A stretch of DNA of 64,000 bases from Citrobacter sp. MGH106. GTDB lineage: Bacteria; Pseudomonadota; Gammaproteobacteria; Enterobacterales; Enterobacteriaceae. The stretch is from assembly GCF_001037495.1 (NCBI RefSeq), contig NZ_KQ089822.1, forward strand, positions 2,108,001-2,172,000, given 5' to 3'. The position numbers and the translations under genes were made by a program. Below the pieces are notes generated by a model. It searched no databases, had not been told where the DNA came from, and worked only from the letters and a program-made list of their open reading frames with translations. Shown piece after piece: positions 37,317 to 45,250 of this stretch. Position 1 is the stretch's first letter. Each line of letters begins with the position of its first letter.

Positions 37317-37529
37317 TCACTTTATTTTGATTTCAGGAAATTTGCCTTTTATTACTCCATCGTAAAACCGGCCTTTAGACACTACTTTCAGGAAATCGCG
37401 AAAAACACGGACTGGGACATGCTGATATTGCAGCGTACCCATATGGTGAAACCTAATTTCAAGCGTGAAGGAGGATTCGTCATAACCGACGGATGCAATA
37501 CGAGATGATTTGACGGGGTGATGATTCAT
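37317..37529 (-). CDS. KTSC domain protein, small
   Basis: 70 residues from the ATG at 37529, which has AGAGG nine bases upstream; the ATG at 37538 lies right on that site and is less likely. The sequence fits the KTSC family (VKSSRIASVGYDESSFTLEI, LQYQHVPVRVFRDFL, GVIKGKFP). This domain of about 60 residues is also found at the C-terminus of some lysyl-tRNA synthetases; its role is unknown. It lies alone between uspF and ompN. Confidence 0.75.
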   Translation of the reverse strand: MNHHPVKSSRIASVGYDESSFTLEIRFHHMGTLQYQHVPVRVFRDFLKVVSKGRFYDGVIKGKFPEIKIK

Positions 37530-37631
37530 TGCGGGCATCCTCTACGACAGCACTTAATGCAATATATCATCTATCAAAGAAACGTTTTAACGCAACAGAT
37601 ATAATGTTTTGATCCAGATAAAACAGAATTA

Positions 37632-37668
37632 CCATAAAAAGAATGGCCCGCTGTTTCCAGCGGGCTGA
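37632..37668 (-). terminator. Terminator of ompN
   Basis: A perfect eight-base-pair stem GCCCGCTG/CAGCGGGC around TTTC (37646-37665). On the minus strand it is followed by CATTCTTTTTA. Confidence 0.85.
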
Positions 37669-37673
37669 CAAAC

Positions 37674-38789
37674 TTAGAACTGATAAACCAGACCCAGTGC
37701 TACAACGTCATCAGTGGTGATACCGTTGTTTGCATAGAAGCTGTCATCTTCGTCCAGCAGGTTGATTTTATAATCAACGTAGGTGGACATATTTTTATTG
37801 AAGTAGTAAGTCGCGCCTACGTCAGCGTATTTAACCAGATCTTTGTCACCGTCAGTTGCGTTCAGATCCTGACCTTTAGACATCAGGAAAGAAACTGCCG
37901 GACGCAGACCAAAGTCGAACTGGTACTGTGCAGTGACTTCAAAGTTCTGAGTTTTGTTAGCGATGGTGTTGCCAGCGTCACCGTACGGAGTCATGTTACG
38001 GGTTTCAGAGTACATGGTTGCCAGGTAGATGTTGTTGGCATCATATTTCAGACCAGCAGTCCATGCGTCAGCTTTGTCGCCACCAGCGGTAGAGTGATTA
38101 ACCTGTTCATTCGTACGGTCAGAAGAGGTGTATGCCGCACCGAAGCTTACGCCCATACCCAGATCGTAGGTTGAGGAGATACCGAAGCCGTCACCATTGG
38201 AGTTCTTCATGTTACGGTCGCCGCCATTACCCGTACCTTCCTGCTCCGGGGACTGGTTTTCGTTAGCGCCCTGGTACTGCAGTGCCATGTTCAGGCCGTT
38301 TACCAGACCGAAGAAATCAGTGTTGCGGTAGGTTGCAACGCCATTCGCACGACCGGTCATGAAGTTGTCAGCTTTGGTGTAAGAGTCGCCACCGAATTCT
38401 GGCAGCATATCGGTCCAGCCTTCTACGTCGTACAGTACGCCGTAGTTACGACCGTAGTCGAATGAACCGTAGTCGCCAAATTTCAGACCAGCAAATGCCA
38501 GACGAGTGAAGCTGTTGCCATGGTCGCTTTCAGTCGTGTTAGCGTTAACCTGATATTCCCACTGACCGAAACCAACCAGTTGGTCGTTGATCTGAGTTTC
38601 ACCTTTGAAACCCAGACGCATATAAGTCTGATCGCCATCATTGTTAGCGTCATCAGAGAAATAGTGCAGACCATCTACTTTACCGTAGAGATCTAATTTA
38701 TTGCCGTCTTTATTATAAACTTCAGCAGCGTGAGCAGCGCCAGCAGCTAACAGGGCAGGAATTACGAGAGCCAATACTTTTCTGTTCAT
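37674..38789 (-). CDS. ompN: Outer membrane porin OmpN
   Basis: 371 residues. The Sec signal ends after AAGAAHA (residue 21); the mature protein begins [18 protein letters not shown] like all OmpC/OmpF family trimers. Loop 3 ([16 protein letters not shown]) and the closing strand VALGLVYQF with terminal Phe are present. Location between uspF and pfo with micC divergent is that of E. coli ompN; similarity in the loops also favours OmpN over OmpC. OmpN is usually silent or weakly expressed. A terminator follows. Confidence 0.93.
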   Translation of the reverse strand: MNRKVLALVIPALLAAGAAHAAEVYNKDGNKLDLYGKVDGLHYFSDDANNDGDQTYMRLGFKGETQINDQLVGFGQWEYQVNANTTESDHGNSFTRLAFAGLKFGDYGSFDYGRNYGVLYDVEGWTDMLPEFGGDSYTKADNFMTGRANGVATYRNTDFFGLVNGLNMALQYQGANENQSPEQEGTGNGGDRNMKNSNGDGFGISSTYDLGMGVSFGAAYTSSDRTNEQVNHSTAGGDKADAWTAGLKYDANNIYLATMYSETRNMTPYGDAGNTIANKTQNFEVTAQYQFDFGLRPAVSFLMSKGQDLNATDGDKDLVKYADVGATYYFNKNMSTYVDYKINLLDEDDSFYANNGITTDDVVALGLVYQF

Positions 38790-39015
38790 TGAAATAATCC
38801 TTTAGTTTTTTTATTTACCTGTGACTACCCATATAGGGAGTAAAAGCATGCTAAAGGAGAAGTTCCGTAAAGAGATAAATATGAATTGTTACGCCTTAAG
38901 TAAAACCTTAAGCAAATAATACTACAGAAATGATGATAATTATCGTGAATGTATTGAAGTTAAATATATAAAATTAAAATTATACAAGTCAATTTTGTTG
39001 GGATATTCTGCGCAG

Positions 39016-39124
39016 GTTATATGCCTTTATTGTCACGTTTTATTTTTCGTTGGGGAATTAGTAGAAATATTGATTAGCCAGCGAATAAATTGACAAGCCC
39101 GAACAACTGTTCGGGCTTTTTTTT
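39016..39124 (+). ncRNA. micC: MicC, small RNA repressing ompC
   Basis: 109 bases, the same length as E. coli MicC. The 5' end GTTATATGCCTTTATTGTCA contains the seed that pairs with the ompC leader and is unchanged; the middle has diverged. The end is a GC-rich hairpin AAGCCCGAACA/TGTTCGGGCTT and eight T residues. It is divergent from ompN and convergent with pfo, as in E. coli. Confidence 0.93.
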
Positions 39125-39153
39125 GACTTCAGGCTACTACTGACCTAAACGTT

Positions 39154-42100
39154 TTAATCGGTACTGCTCTTTTCTGCTTTTCCTGCCAGTTGCGCGAGGA
39201 AGTCATAGCGTTTTTGTAAATCAGCCGTAGCATCCTTCCACAGTTGTTCAGCAACTTCAGGCTGCTGAGCGTTAAGACGGCGGAAACGCTGCTCATTCAT
39301 CAGCGTCTCAGCCAGTGCGTCTGACGGAGGACGAGAGTCAAGAGCCAGCGGCAGTTTCCCTTCATCAGCACGACGCGGATCAAAGCGGTACAGTGGCCAG
39401 AATCCGGTCGCTGTGAGCTGACGCATTTGATCGTGGCTCAGCGCAAGATCGTAACCGTGCTCTTCACAAGGACTATACGCAATAATCAGCGACGGGCCAG
39501 GGTATGATTCAGCTTCCTGAATAGCTTTCACCGTTTGATTCAACTGCGCGCCTAAAGAGATCTGTGCGACATAAACATGACCGTACATCATCATACTTAC
39601 GCCGAGATCTTTACGGGCTTTACGCTTACCATGTTCGCCAAATTTGGTGACGGCACCAAGAGGCGTAGCTTTTGACGCTTGCCCACCCGTATTGGAGTAG
39701 CACTGGGTATCCAGCACCAGGATATTAACGTTTTCGGTCAGGCTTAAGACGTGATCCAGGCCGCCAAAGCCAATGTCATAAGCCCAGCCATCACCACCAA
39801 TCAGCCAGATTGATTTCTCAACCAGTGCGTCGGCGTCGGTTAACAATTGCTGTGCACCGTCAACACCTTGTAGATGCTGGCGCAACGCTGCAACCTGTTC
39901 ACGACGAACCTCAGGTGTAGCTTCAGCGTGCAGGGCCTCATTCAGCTCCGCCGGGATTTTATCAGCAAACTGCTCCAGTAAACGCATTACACGCACACGA
40001 TGCTGATCCACCGTTAAACGGAAACCCAGACCAAATTCGGCATTATCTTCAAACAGTGAGTTAGCCCACGCCGGTCCCCGACCATTGGCATCGGTGGTAT
40101 ATGGCGTTGAGGGCAGGTTACCGCCATAAATCGATGAACAGCCGGTCGCGTTAGCGATCAGCATGCGATCGCCGTACAACTGCGTAAGCAATTTAATATA
40201 CGGTGTTTCACCGCAGCCAGAACAGGCTCCGGAATATTCAAACAGTGGGGTAATCAACTGAGAAGTACGAATATCGATACGTTCCAGCTTGCTGCGGTCA
40301 ATCTCAGGAAGATTGAGGAAGAAGTCATAGTTCACTTTTTCTTCTTCAACATGCTCAAGGCGGGACATCATATTGATGGCCTTGATCTCCGGATTCTGAC
40401 GATCTTTTGCCGGGCAAACTTCAACGCAAAGATTACAGCCGGTACAGTCTTCTGGCGCGACTTGCAGTACATACTTCTGACCGCGCATATCGCGTGATTT
40501 TACATCCAGTGAATGCAGACTGGCAGGGGCATTTTCCAGCGCTTCCGGCGAAACCACCTTGGCACGGATTGCCGAGTGCGGACAGGCGGCAACACAGTGG
40601 TTGCACTGGGTGCACAGTTCTTCTTTCCAGATAGGGATCTCTTCGGCGATATTGCGTTTTTCCCAGCGCGTGGTACCCATCGGCCAGGTGCCGTCCGGCG
40701 GAAGTGCTGATACGGGCAGGGCATCTCCCAGACCGGCGAGCATAGCGGCGGTCACGGTTTTAACAAAGTCAGGGGCCGCATCAGAAACAACCGGAGGGCG
40801 ATTGGCGCTGTGAGGGTCTACCGGCTGCAACGCCACTTCGGCGACGGATTCACGTGCCAGCGCCAGCGCCTGCCAGTTACGTTCAACCAGGTCCTGACCT
40901 TTGCTGCTGTAGCTTTTCGCGATCGCGCCCTGCAGTTCCGCCAGTGCGCTGTCGCCAGGTAAAATTTGCGTCAAATGGAAGAATGCCATTTGCATGACGG
41001 TGTTGATTCGCGCCGCCAGGCCACACTCGCGAGCGATTTTAGCCGCATTAATCACGTAAAAACGTGCTTTCTTCTGATTAAGTACTGCCTGAACTTCCTG
41101 CGGCAGGCGCGCCCAGACTTCATCGACACTGTATGGCGTATTGAGCAGGAAAATACCGCCAGGCTTCAGTCGCTCCGCCATTTGATACTTATCAATAAAC
41201 TGCAGTTGATGGCAGCCAACGAAATCTGCCTGCGAAACCAGATAGGCTGAACGAATAGGTTGCTCGCTGACGCGTAAATGGGAAACTGTCAGACCACCCG
41301 CTTTTTTCGAGTCGTAGACGAAGTAACCCTGTGCATACCACGGCGTAGAGTTGCCGATAATTTTGATGTTATTTTTGGTGGCAGACACACTGCCGTCGCT
41401 GCCCAGTCCATAAAACAGGGCTTCGAGTTTAGCGGTACCGGGGAGGGTGTTTTCCGGCAGAGGGAGCGACAGATTCGTTACATCATCATAGATGCCGACC
41501 GTAAAGCGTGGTTTCGGTTTAGCGTTGTTCAACTCATTAAACACCGCCATTACACAATCCGGGCCAAACTCTTTCGAAGAAAGACCATAGCGACCACCAA
41601 TAACGCGCGGCAACGTTTCTCGCTCACCGCAGTTAAACGCTTCGGCAAGCGCTGTCATGACATCCAGATACAACGGTTCAGCCTGTGCGCCAGGCTCTTT
41701 TGTGCGATCCAGTACAGCGACACTGCGTGCCGTTTCTGGGAGGGCCTGCAGTAAATGTCTGGCAGAGAATGGGCGGAACAGACGCACTTTGAGCACGCCG
41801 ACTTTTTCGCCGCGAGTAAGTAACTCTTCCACGACTTCTTCGCAGGTTCCAATCGCAGAACCCATCAAAATAATGACGCGTTCTGCCTGTGGATGACCAA
41901 AGTATTCAAACGGCTGGTATTGGCGGCCCGTCGCGGCGGCGAAATCGTTCATCGCCTGCTCGACGTGATCATAGACCGCGTTGTACCACGGGTTAGTGGC
42001 TTCACGAGACTGGAAATAGGTATCCGGGTTAGCCGATGTTCCGCGAATAACCGGATGTTCCGGATTAAGTGCACGGGAACGATGGGCATCAATCTCCGCC

Positions 42101-42678
42101 TGCGGCATCAGTCCGAGGATCGTGTCATCGGCCAGCGGTACAATCTTATTGATTTCATGCGATGTGCGGAAACCATCAAAGAAATGAATAAAAGGAACTC
42201 GGCTTTTCAGCGTAGCAATTTGCGAAATCAGCGCAAAATCCTGAGCTTCCTGTACGCTGCTGGCGCACAGCATGGCGCAGCCCGTCTGCCGAACGGCCAT
42301 TACGTCCGAATGGTCGCCAAAGATAGACAGTGCATGAGTGGCAATGGTGCGGGCAGCAACGTGCAGCACAAATGGCGTCAGCTGACCGGCCAGTTTGTAC
42401 AACGTCGGGATCATCAGCAACAGACCTTGCGATGAGGTAAACGACGTAGAGAGCGCACCGGTCTGCAATGCACCGTGAACAGTTGCAATAGCACCGCCTT
42501 CAGACTGCATTTCCACTACGCGTGGGGTATCCCCCCAGACATTTTTAAGCCCGTTCCCGGCCCAGGCATCAGCCTGTTCTGCCATCGTCGAACTGGGCGT
42601 AATCGGGTAGATGGCGATAACCTCGCTGGTACGAAATGCGACCGAAGCAACCGCACCATTACCGTCAATTGTGATCAT
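39154..42678 (-). CDS. pfo: Pyruvate:flavodoxin (ferredoxin) oxidoreductase
   Basis: 1174 residues, homolog of E. coli YdbK and Klebsiella NifJ. Domains in order: pyruvate-binding domain I (about 1-240; YPITPSSTMAEQADAW), domain II, the gamma-type domain, a two-cluster ferredoxin domain (CTQCNHCVAACPHSAI and CTGCNLCVEVCP), and the thiamine diphosphate domain with GACSGCGETPYIKLL and LDTQCYSNTGGQASKATPLG. It oxidises pyruvate to acetyl-CoA and CO2, reducing flavodoxin or ferredoxin, and is oxygen-sensitive. There are no nif genes here. In E. coli it responds to oxidative stress. Confidence 0.95.
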   Translation of the reverse strand: MITIDGNGAVASVAFRTSEVIAIYPITPSSTMAEQADAWAGNGLKNVWGDTPRVVEMQSEGGAIATVHGALQTGALSTSFTSSQGLLLMIPTLYKLAGQLTPFVLHVAARTIATHALSIFGDHSDVMAVRQTGCAMLCASSVQEAQDFALISQIATLKSRVPFIHFFDGFRTSHEINKIVPLADDTILGLMPQAEIDAHRSRALNPEHPVIRGTSANPDTYFQSREATNPWYNAVYDHVEQAMNDFAAATGRQYQPFEYFGHPQAERVIILMGSAIGTCEEVVEELLTRGEKVGVLKVRLFRPFSARHLLQALPETARSVAVLDRTKEPGAQAEPLYLDVMTALAEAFNCGERETLPRVIGGRYGLSSKEFGPDCVMAVFNELNNAKPKPRFTVGIYDDVTNLSLPLPENTLPGTAKLEALFYGLGSDGSVSATKNNIKIIGNSTPWYAQGYFVYDSKKAGGLTVSHLRVSEQPIRSAYLVSQADFVGCHQLQFIDKYQMAERLKPGGIFLLNTPYSVDEVWARLPQEVQAVLNQKKARFYVINAAKIARECGLAARINTVMQMAFFHLTQILPGDSALAELQGAIAKSYSSKGQDLVERNWQALALARESVAEVALQPVDPHSANRPPVVSDAAPDFVKTVTAAMLAGLGDALPVSALPPDGTWPMGTTRWEKRNIAEEIPIWKEELCTQCNHCVAACPHSAIRAKVVSPEALENAPASLHSLDVKSRDMRGQKYVLQVAPEDCTGCNLCVEVCPAKDRQNPEIKAINMMSRLEHVEEEKVNYDFFLNLPEIDRSKLERIDIRTSQLITPLFEYSGACSGCGETPYIKLLTQLYGDRMLIANATGCSSIYGGNLPSTPYTTDANGRGPAWANSLFEDNAEFGLGFRLTVDQHRVRVMRLLEQFADKIPAELNEALHAEATPEVRREQVAALRQHLQGVDGAQQLLTDADALVEKSIWLIGGDGWAYDIGFGGLDHVLSLTENVNILVLDTQCYSNTGGQASKATPLGAVTKFGEHGKRKARKDLGVSMMMYGHVYVAQISLGAQLNQTVKAIQEAESYPGPSLIIAYSPCEEHGYDLALSHDQMRQLTATGFWPLYRFDPRRADEGKLPLALDSRPPSDALAETLMNEQRFRRLNAQQPEVAEQLWKDATADLQKRYDFLAQLAGKAEKSSTD

Positions 42679-42952
42679 ACTGACACCCTTACATTGCGCA
42701 AAAAGGGGACTCGCGAAACAGTTGCGAGCCCTGTAATTATCTTTCTATTTTAGCAAATGCCATCCGGACACATTTTCGCTTTTGTGTCCCTGGAATAAAG
42801 AGAATGAATGGTTTGATCAAAGGAGTAGCCAAAAAATTGGCAGAAAATGTAAATGATACGCATAAATGCGCATCTTGCCTCTCGACGTCAGTGTTTCTGC
42901 TGCCTATTATTTATGGCTGTGTCGTTTGGTTAATATTCAGAGGGGGAGTGAA

Positions 42953-43219
42953 ATGCGCGCAGCGTTTTGGGTAGGGTGTGCCGCGTTATTATTATCGGCC
43001 TGCAGCAGTGAACCCGTTCAGCAGGCAACGGCCGCACACGTCGCACCAGGTATGAGAGCAGCAATGTCCAGTTCCGGAGAAGCTAACTGCGCTATGATTG
43101 GTGGTTCACTTTCTGTTGCCCGTCAACTGGATGGTTCAGCCATCGGGATGTGTGCATTACCCAACGGCAAACGCTGTAGTGAGCAGTCGCTTGCCGCAGG
43201 AAGCTGTGGAAACTACTGA
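42953..43219 (+). CDS. ydbJ: Lipoprotein YdbJ (DUF333)
   Basis: 88 residues from the ATG at 42953, preceded by AGGGGGAG; the frame opens earlier but that part is not conserved. A lipobox LLLSAC gives a lipidated Cys17. The DUF333 part ANCAMIGGSLSVARQLDG and GMCALPNGKRCSEQSL holds the conserved cysteines. It is near-identical to E. coli YdbJ, of unknown function. It is convergent with hslJ. Confidence 0.92.
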   Translation: MRAAFWVGCAALLLSACSSEPVQQATAAHVAPGMRAAMSSSGEANCAMIGGSLSVARQLDGSAIGMCALPNGKRCSEQSLAAGSCGNY

Positions 43220-43232
43220 GTTTCCGTATTGA

Positions 43233-43652
43233 CTACATTAAATCAGCCAGTTTATACGTCAGAGTTTGTTCGGCTGTCGCCAGTGTTAGCTGGTTAGCCG
43301 TCAAATCGACCTGTGCGCCTTGCTCAAACATCTTGCTGACAATGCCATCGAGCGCGTTCAGCTGTGGATCGGCGCACATCATGCGGGTCATTGCCAGGTT
43401 TTTCACCTTCAGTTCGCCGTCGGACAGTTTGCCCTGACCGGTAAATTGGTTACACATTTTGCCTGACACCGTCATGTTTTCGCCAAAACTTAATTCGGGT
43501 TGATTCTTTGCAACGGTTATCGGTTTGCCATTCACACTTTCCAGAACGAAACGGTGGTGCTGTAACTGTTCGCGATTGACGGAAACCTTTCCATTGCTCG
43601 CACAGCCAGCCATAAGCATGCTAAGCGCAATCAACGTGACAACTTTCTTCAT
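43233..43652 (-). CDS. hslJ: Heat-shock lipoprotein HslJ (META domain)
   Basis: 139 residues. The signal ends with the lipobox LMAGC (Cys17), so it is probably anchored in the outer membrane. The META domain shows RFVLESVNGKPI, LSFGENMTVSGKMCNQFTG and AMTRMMCADPQLNALDG. In E. coli it is heat-inducible and linked to novobiocin resistance. It lies next to ldhA as in E. coli. Confidence 0.94.
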   Translation of the reverse strand: MKKVVTLIALSMLMAGCASNGKVSVNREQLQHHRFVLESVNGKPITVAKNQPELSFGENMTVSGKMCNQFTGQGKLSDGELKVKNLAMTRMMCADPQLNALDGIVSKMFEQGAQVDLTANQLTLATAEQTLTYKLADLM

Positions 43653-43730
43653 TGAATTTCTCTACATTCGTGATGTGAATACAATCAGTATAATAATGAT
43701 ATCGCCGGATATATCATCAGGGGTTATCTG

Positions 43731-43757
43731 AAAATGCTCCCCTGCTATCAGGGGAGC
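43731..43757 (-). terminator. Terminator of ldhA
   Basis: A perfect nine-base-pair stem GCTCCCCTG/CAGGGGAGC (43736-43744 with 43749-43757), followed on the minus strand by ATTTTC. It starts 7 bases after the ldhA stop codon. Confidence 0.8.
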
Positions 43758-43764
43758 AAAGCGG

Positions 43765-44754
43765 TCAGAAGAGGGCGTTCGGGCAGGTTTCGCCTTTGGA
43801 AATTTGTGCCAGGTTCTGCAACGTTGTTTCAGAGATACTGATCAACGCTTCGGCCGTCAGGAACGCCTGATGCCCGGTAAACAGCACGTTGTGGCAGGCA
43901 GACAAGCGGCGGAACACATCATCCTGAATGACATCGTTAGATTTATCTTCAAAGAAGAGATCGCGTTCATTTTCATACACATCCATACCCAGAGAACCAA
44001 TTTTCTGGTTTTTCAGAGCATCAATAGCCGCCTGTGAGTCGATCAGCGCACCACGACTGGTGTTGACAATCATCACGCCATTCTTCATTTGTTCAAAGGC
44101 TTCGTGGTTGAGCAGATGATAATTTTCCGGCGTTAACGGGCAGTGCAGGGAAATGACATCCGACTCCGCAAACAGTGTTTTGAGATCGACATATTCAACG
44201 CCTAATTCCAGGGCTGAGGCACTTGGATATGGATCAAAGGCCAGCAGACGCATACCAAAGCCTTTCAGGATCCTCAGTGCGGCAATACCAATTTTACCTG
44301 TACCGATCACCCCAGCCGTTTTGCCGTACATAGTGAAGCCGGTCAGCCCTTCAAGAGAAAAGTTGGCATCACGGGTACGCTGATAAGCACGATGAATTCG
44401 GCGGTTTAATGTCATCATCATGCCGATCGCATGTTCTGCGACCGCTTCAGGTGAATACGCCGGCACACGCACAACCTGCAGACCCAGCTCTTTGGCCGCA
44501 TCCAGATCGACGTTGTTAAATCCGGCGCAGCGCAGGGCGATGTACTTCACACCATGGTTTTTCAATTCTTCCAGAACCGGGCGGCTGCCATCGTCGTTAA
44601 CGAAGATACATACGGCTTCGCAGCCATGGGCTGTTTTGGCCGTCTTTTCCGTAAGCAGAAAGTCAAAGAATTCAAGTTCAAAACCAAAAGCCTCGTTAAC
44701 CTGCTGCAGGTACTTCTTGTCGTACTGTTTTGTACTATAGATGGCGAGTTTCAT
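43765..44754 (-). CDS. ldhA: D-lactate dehydrogenase, fermentative
   Basis: 329 residues. It is a D-2-hydroxyacid dehydrogenase: the NAD loop GVIGTGKIGIAALRILKGFG, SLHCPLTPENYHLLNHEAF, NTSRGALIDSQAAIDAL with the substrate arginine, and the catalytic histidine in LFTGHQAFLT. It reduces pyruvate to D-lactate in mixed-acid fermentation and is active at low pH without oxygen. It follows hslJ on the same strand in transcription order and has its own terminator. Confidence 0.96.
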   Translation of the reverse strand: MKLAIYSTKQYDKKYLQQVNEAFGFELEFFDFLLTEKTAKTAHGCEAVCIFVNDDGSRPVLEELKNHGVKYIALRCAGFNNVDLDAAKELGLQVVRVPAYSPEAVAEHAIGMMMTLNRRIHRAYQRTRDANFSLEGLTGFTMYGKTAGVIGTGKIGIAALRILKGFGMRLLAFDPYPSASALELGVEYVDLKTLFAESDVISLHCPLTPENYHLLNHEAFEQMKNGVMIVNTSRGALIDSQAAIDALKNQKIGSLGMDVYENERDLFFEDKSNDVIQDDVFRRLSACHNVLFTGHQAFLTAEALISISETTLQNLAQISKGETCPNALF

Positions 44755-45250
44755 AAGACTTTCTCCAGTGATTTTAAAATCACATTAATCCAATTCAAAT
44801 TATTTTACAAAATCCAAAAAATAATTGATAGTCATAGATATAGTGAATAATTCCAGAGCATCTCTTGTTAGTGTGGGCATGTTAGTCAATTTCAACAACT
44901 GACTAATTTTTATCTTCCCAGTGCCTGACAATCTGCGCTCTGTTTACTTTGCTCGTCCATCGCTGCCTGGTTTTCTGTTAGATAGATAGCACAACACTTT
45001 TACCAATGAGCAATTGATACATTGAGCAGTGGAATAAGGGACAGGCGCAGATGGTACATGGTCATACTCGCCATGCGGTTTTATGATTAAGCATATGATT
45101 AGTCAATAATTCTTTGACTCATGCCAGTTCTATAAATATTACGTATATTTAAGGAGCATCTATTCTTAAGGTGGGCATATGTAGCTAAACATGCCACAAT
45201 ACTGGCCTAAACCGGCTTAAATTTTCGCGAAATCAGGACATTAACTACCC
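44755..45250. other. ldhA-ydbH intergenic region
   Basis: Nearly 500 bases with no convincing gene. It holds the promoters of ldhA (leftward) and ydbH (rightward). On the plus strand TTAGTCA (44882-44888) and TGACTAA (44900-44906) form an AT-rich hairpin followed by TTTTT, which resembles a terminator although no upstream rightward gene is visible. The stretch just before ydbH is also AT-rich. Confidence 0.45.

Noticed and set aside
37287-37508. Plus-strand frame of 73 codons between uspF and ompN
   Set aside because: It lies opposite the KTSC gene, whose sequence fits a protein family; the plus-strand version does not.
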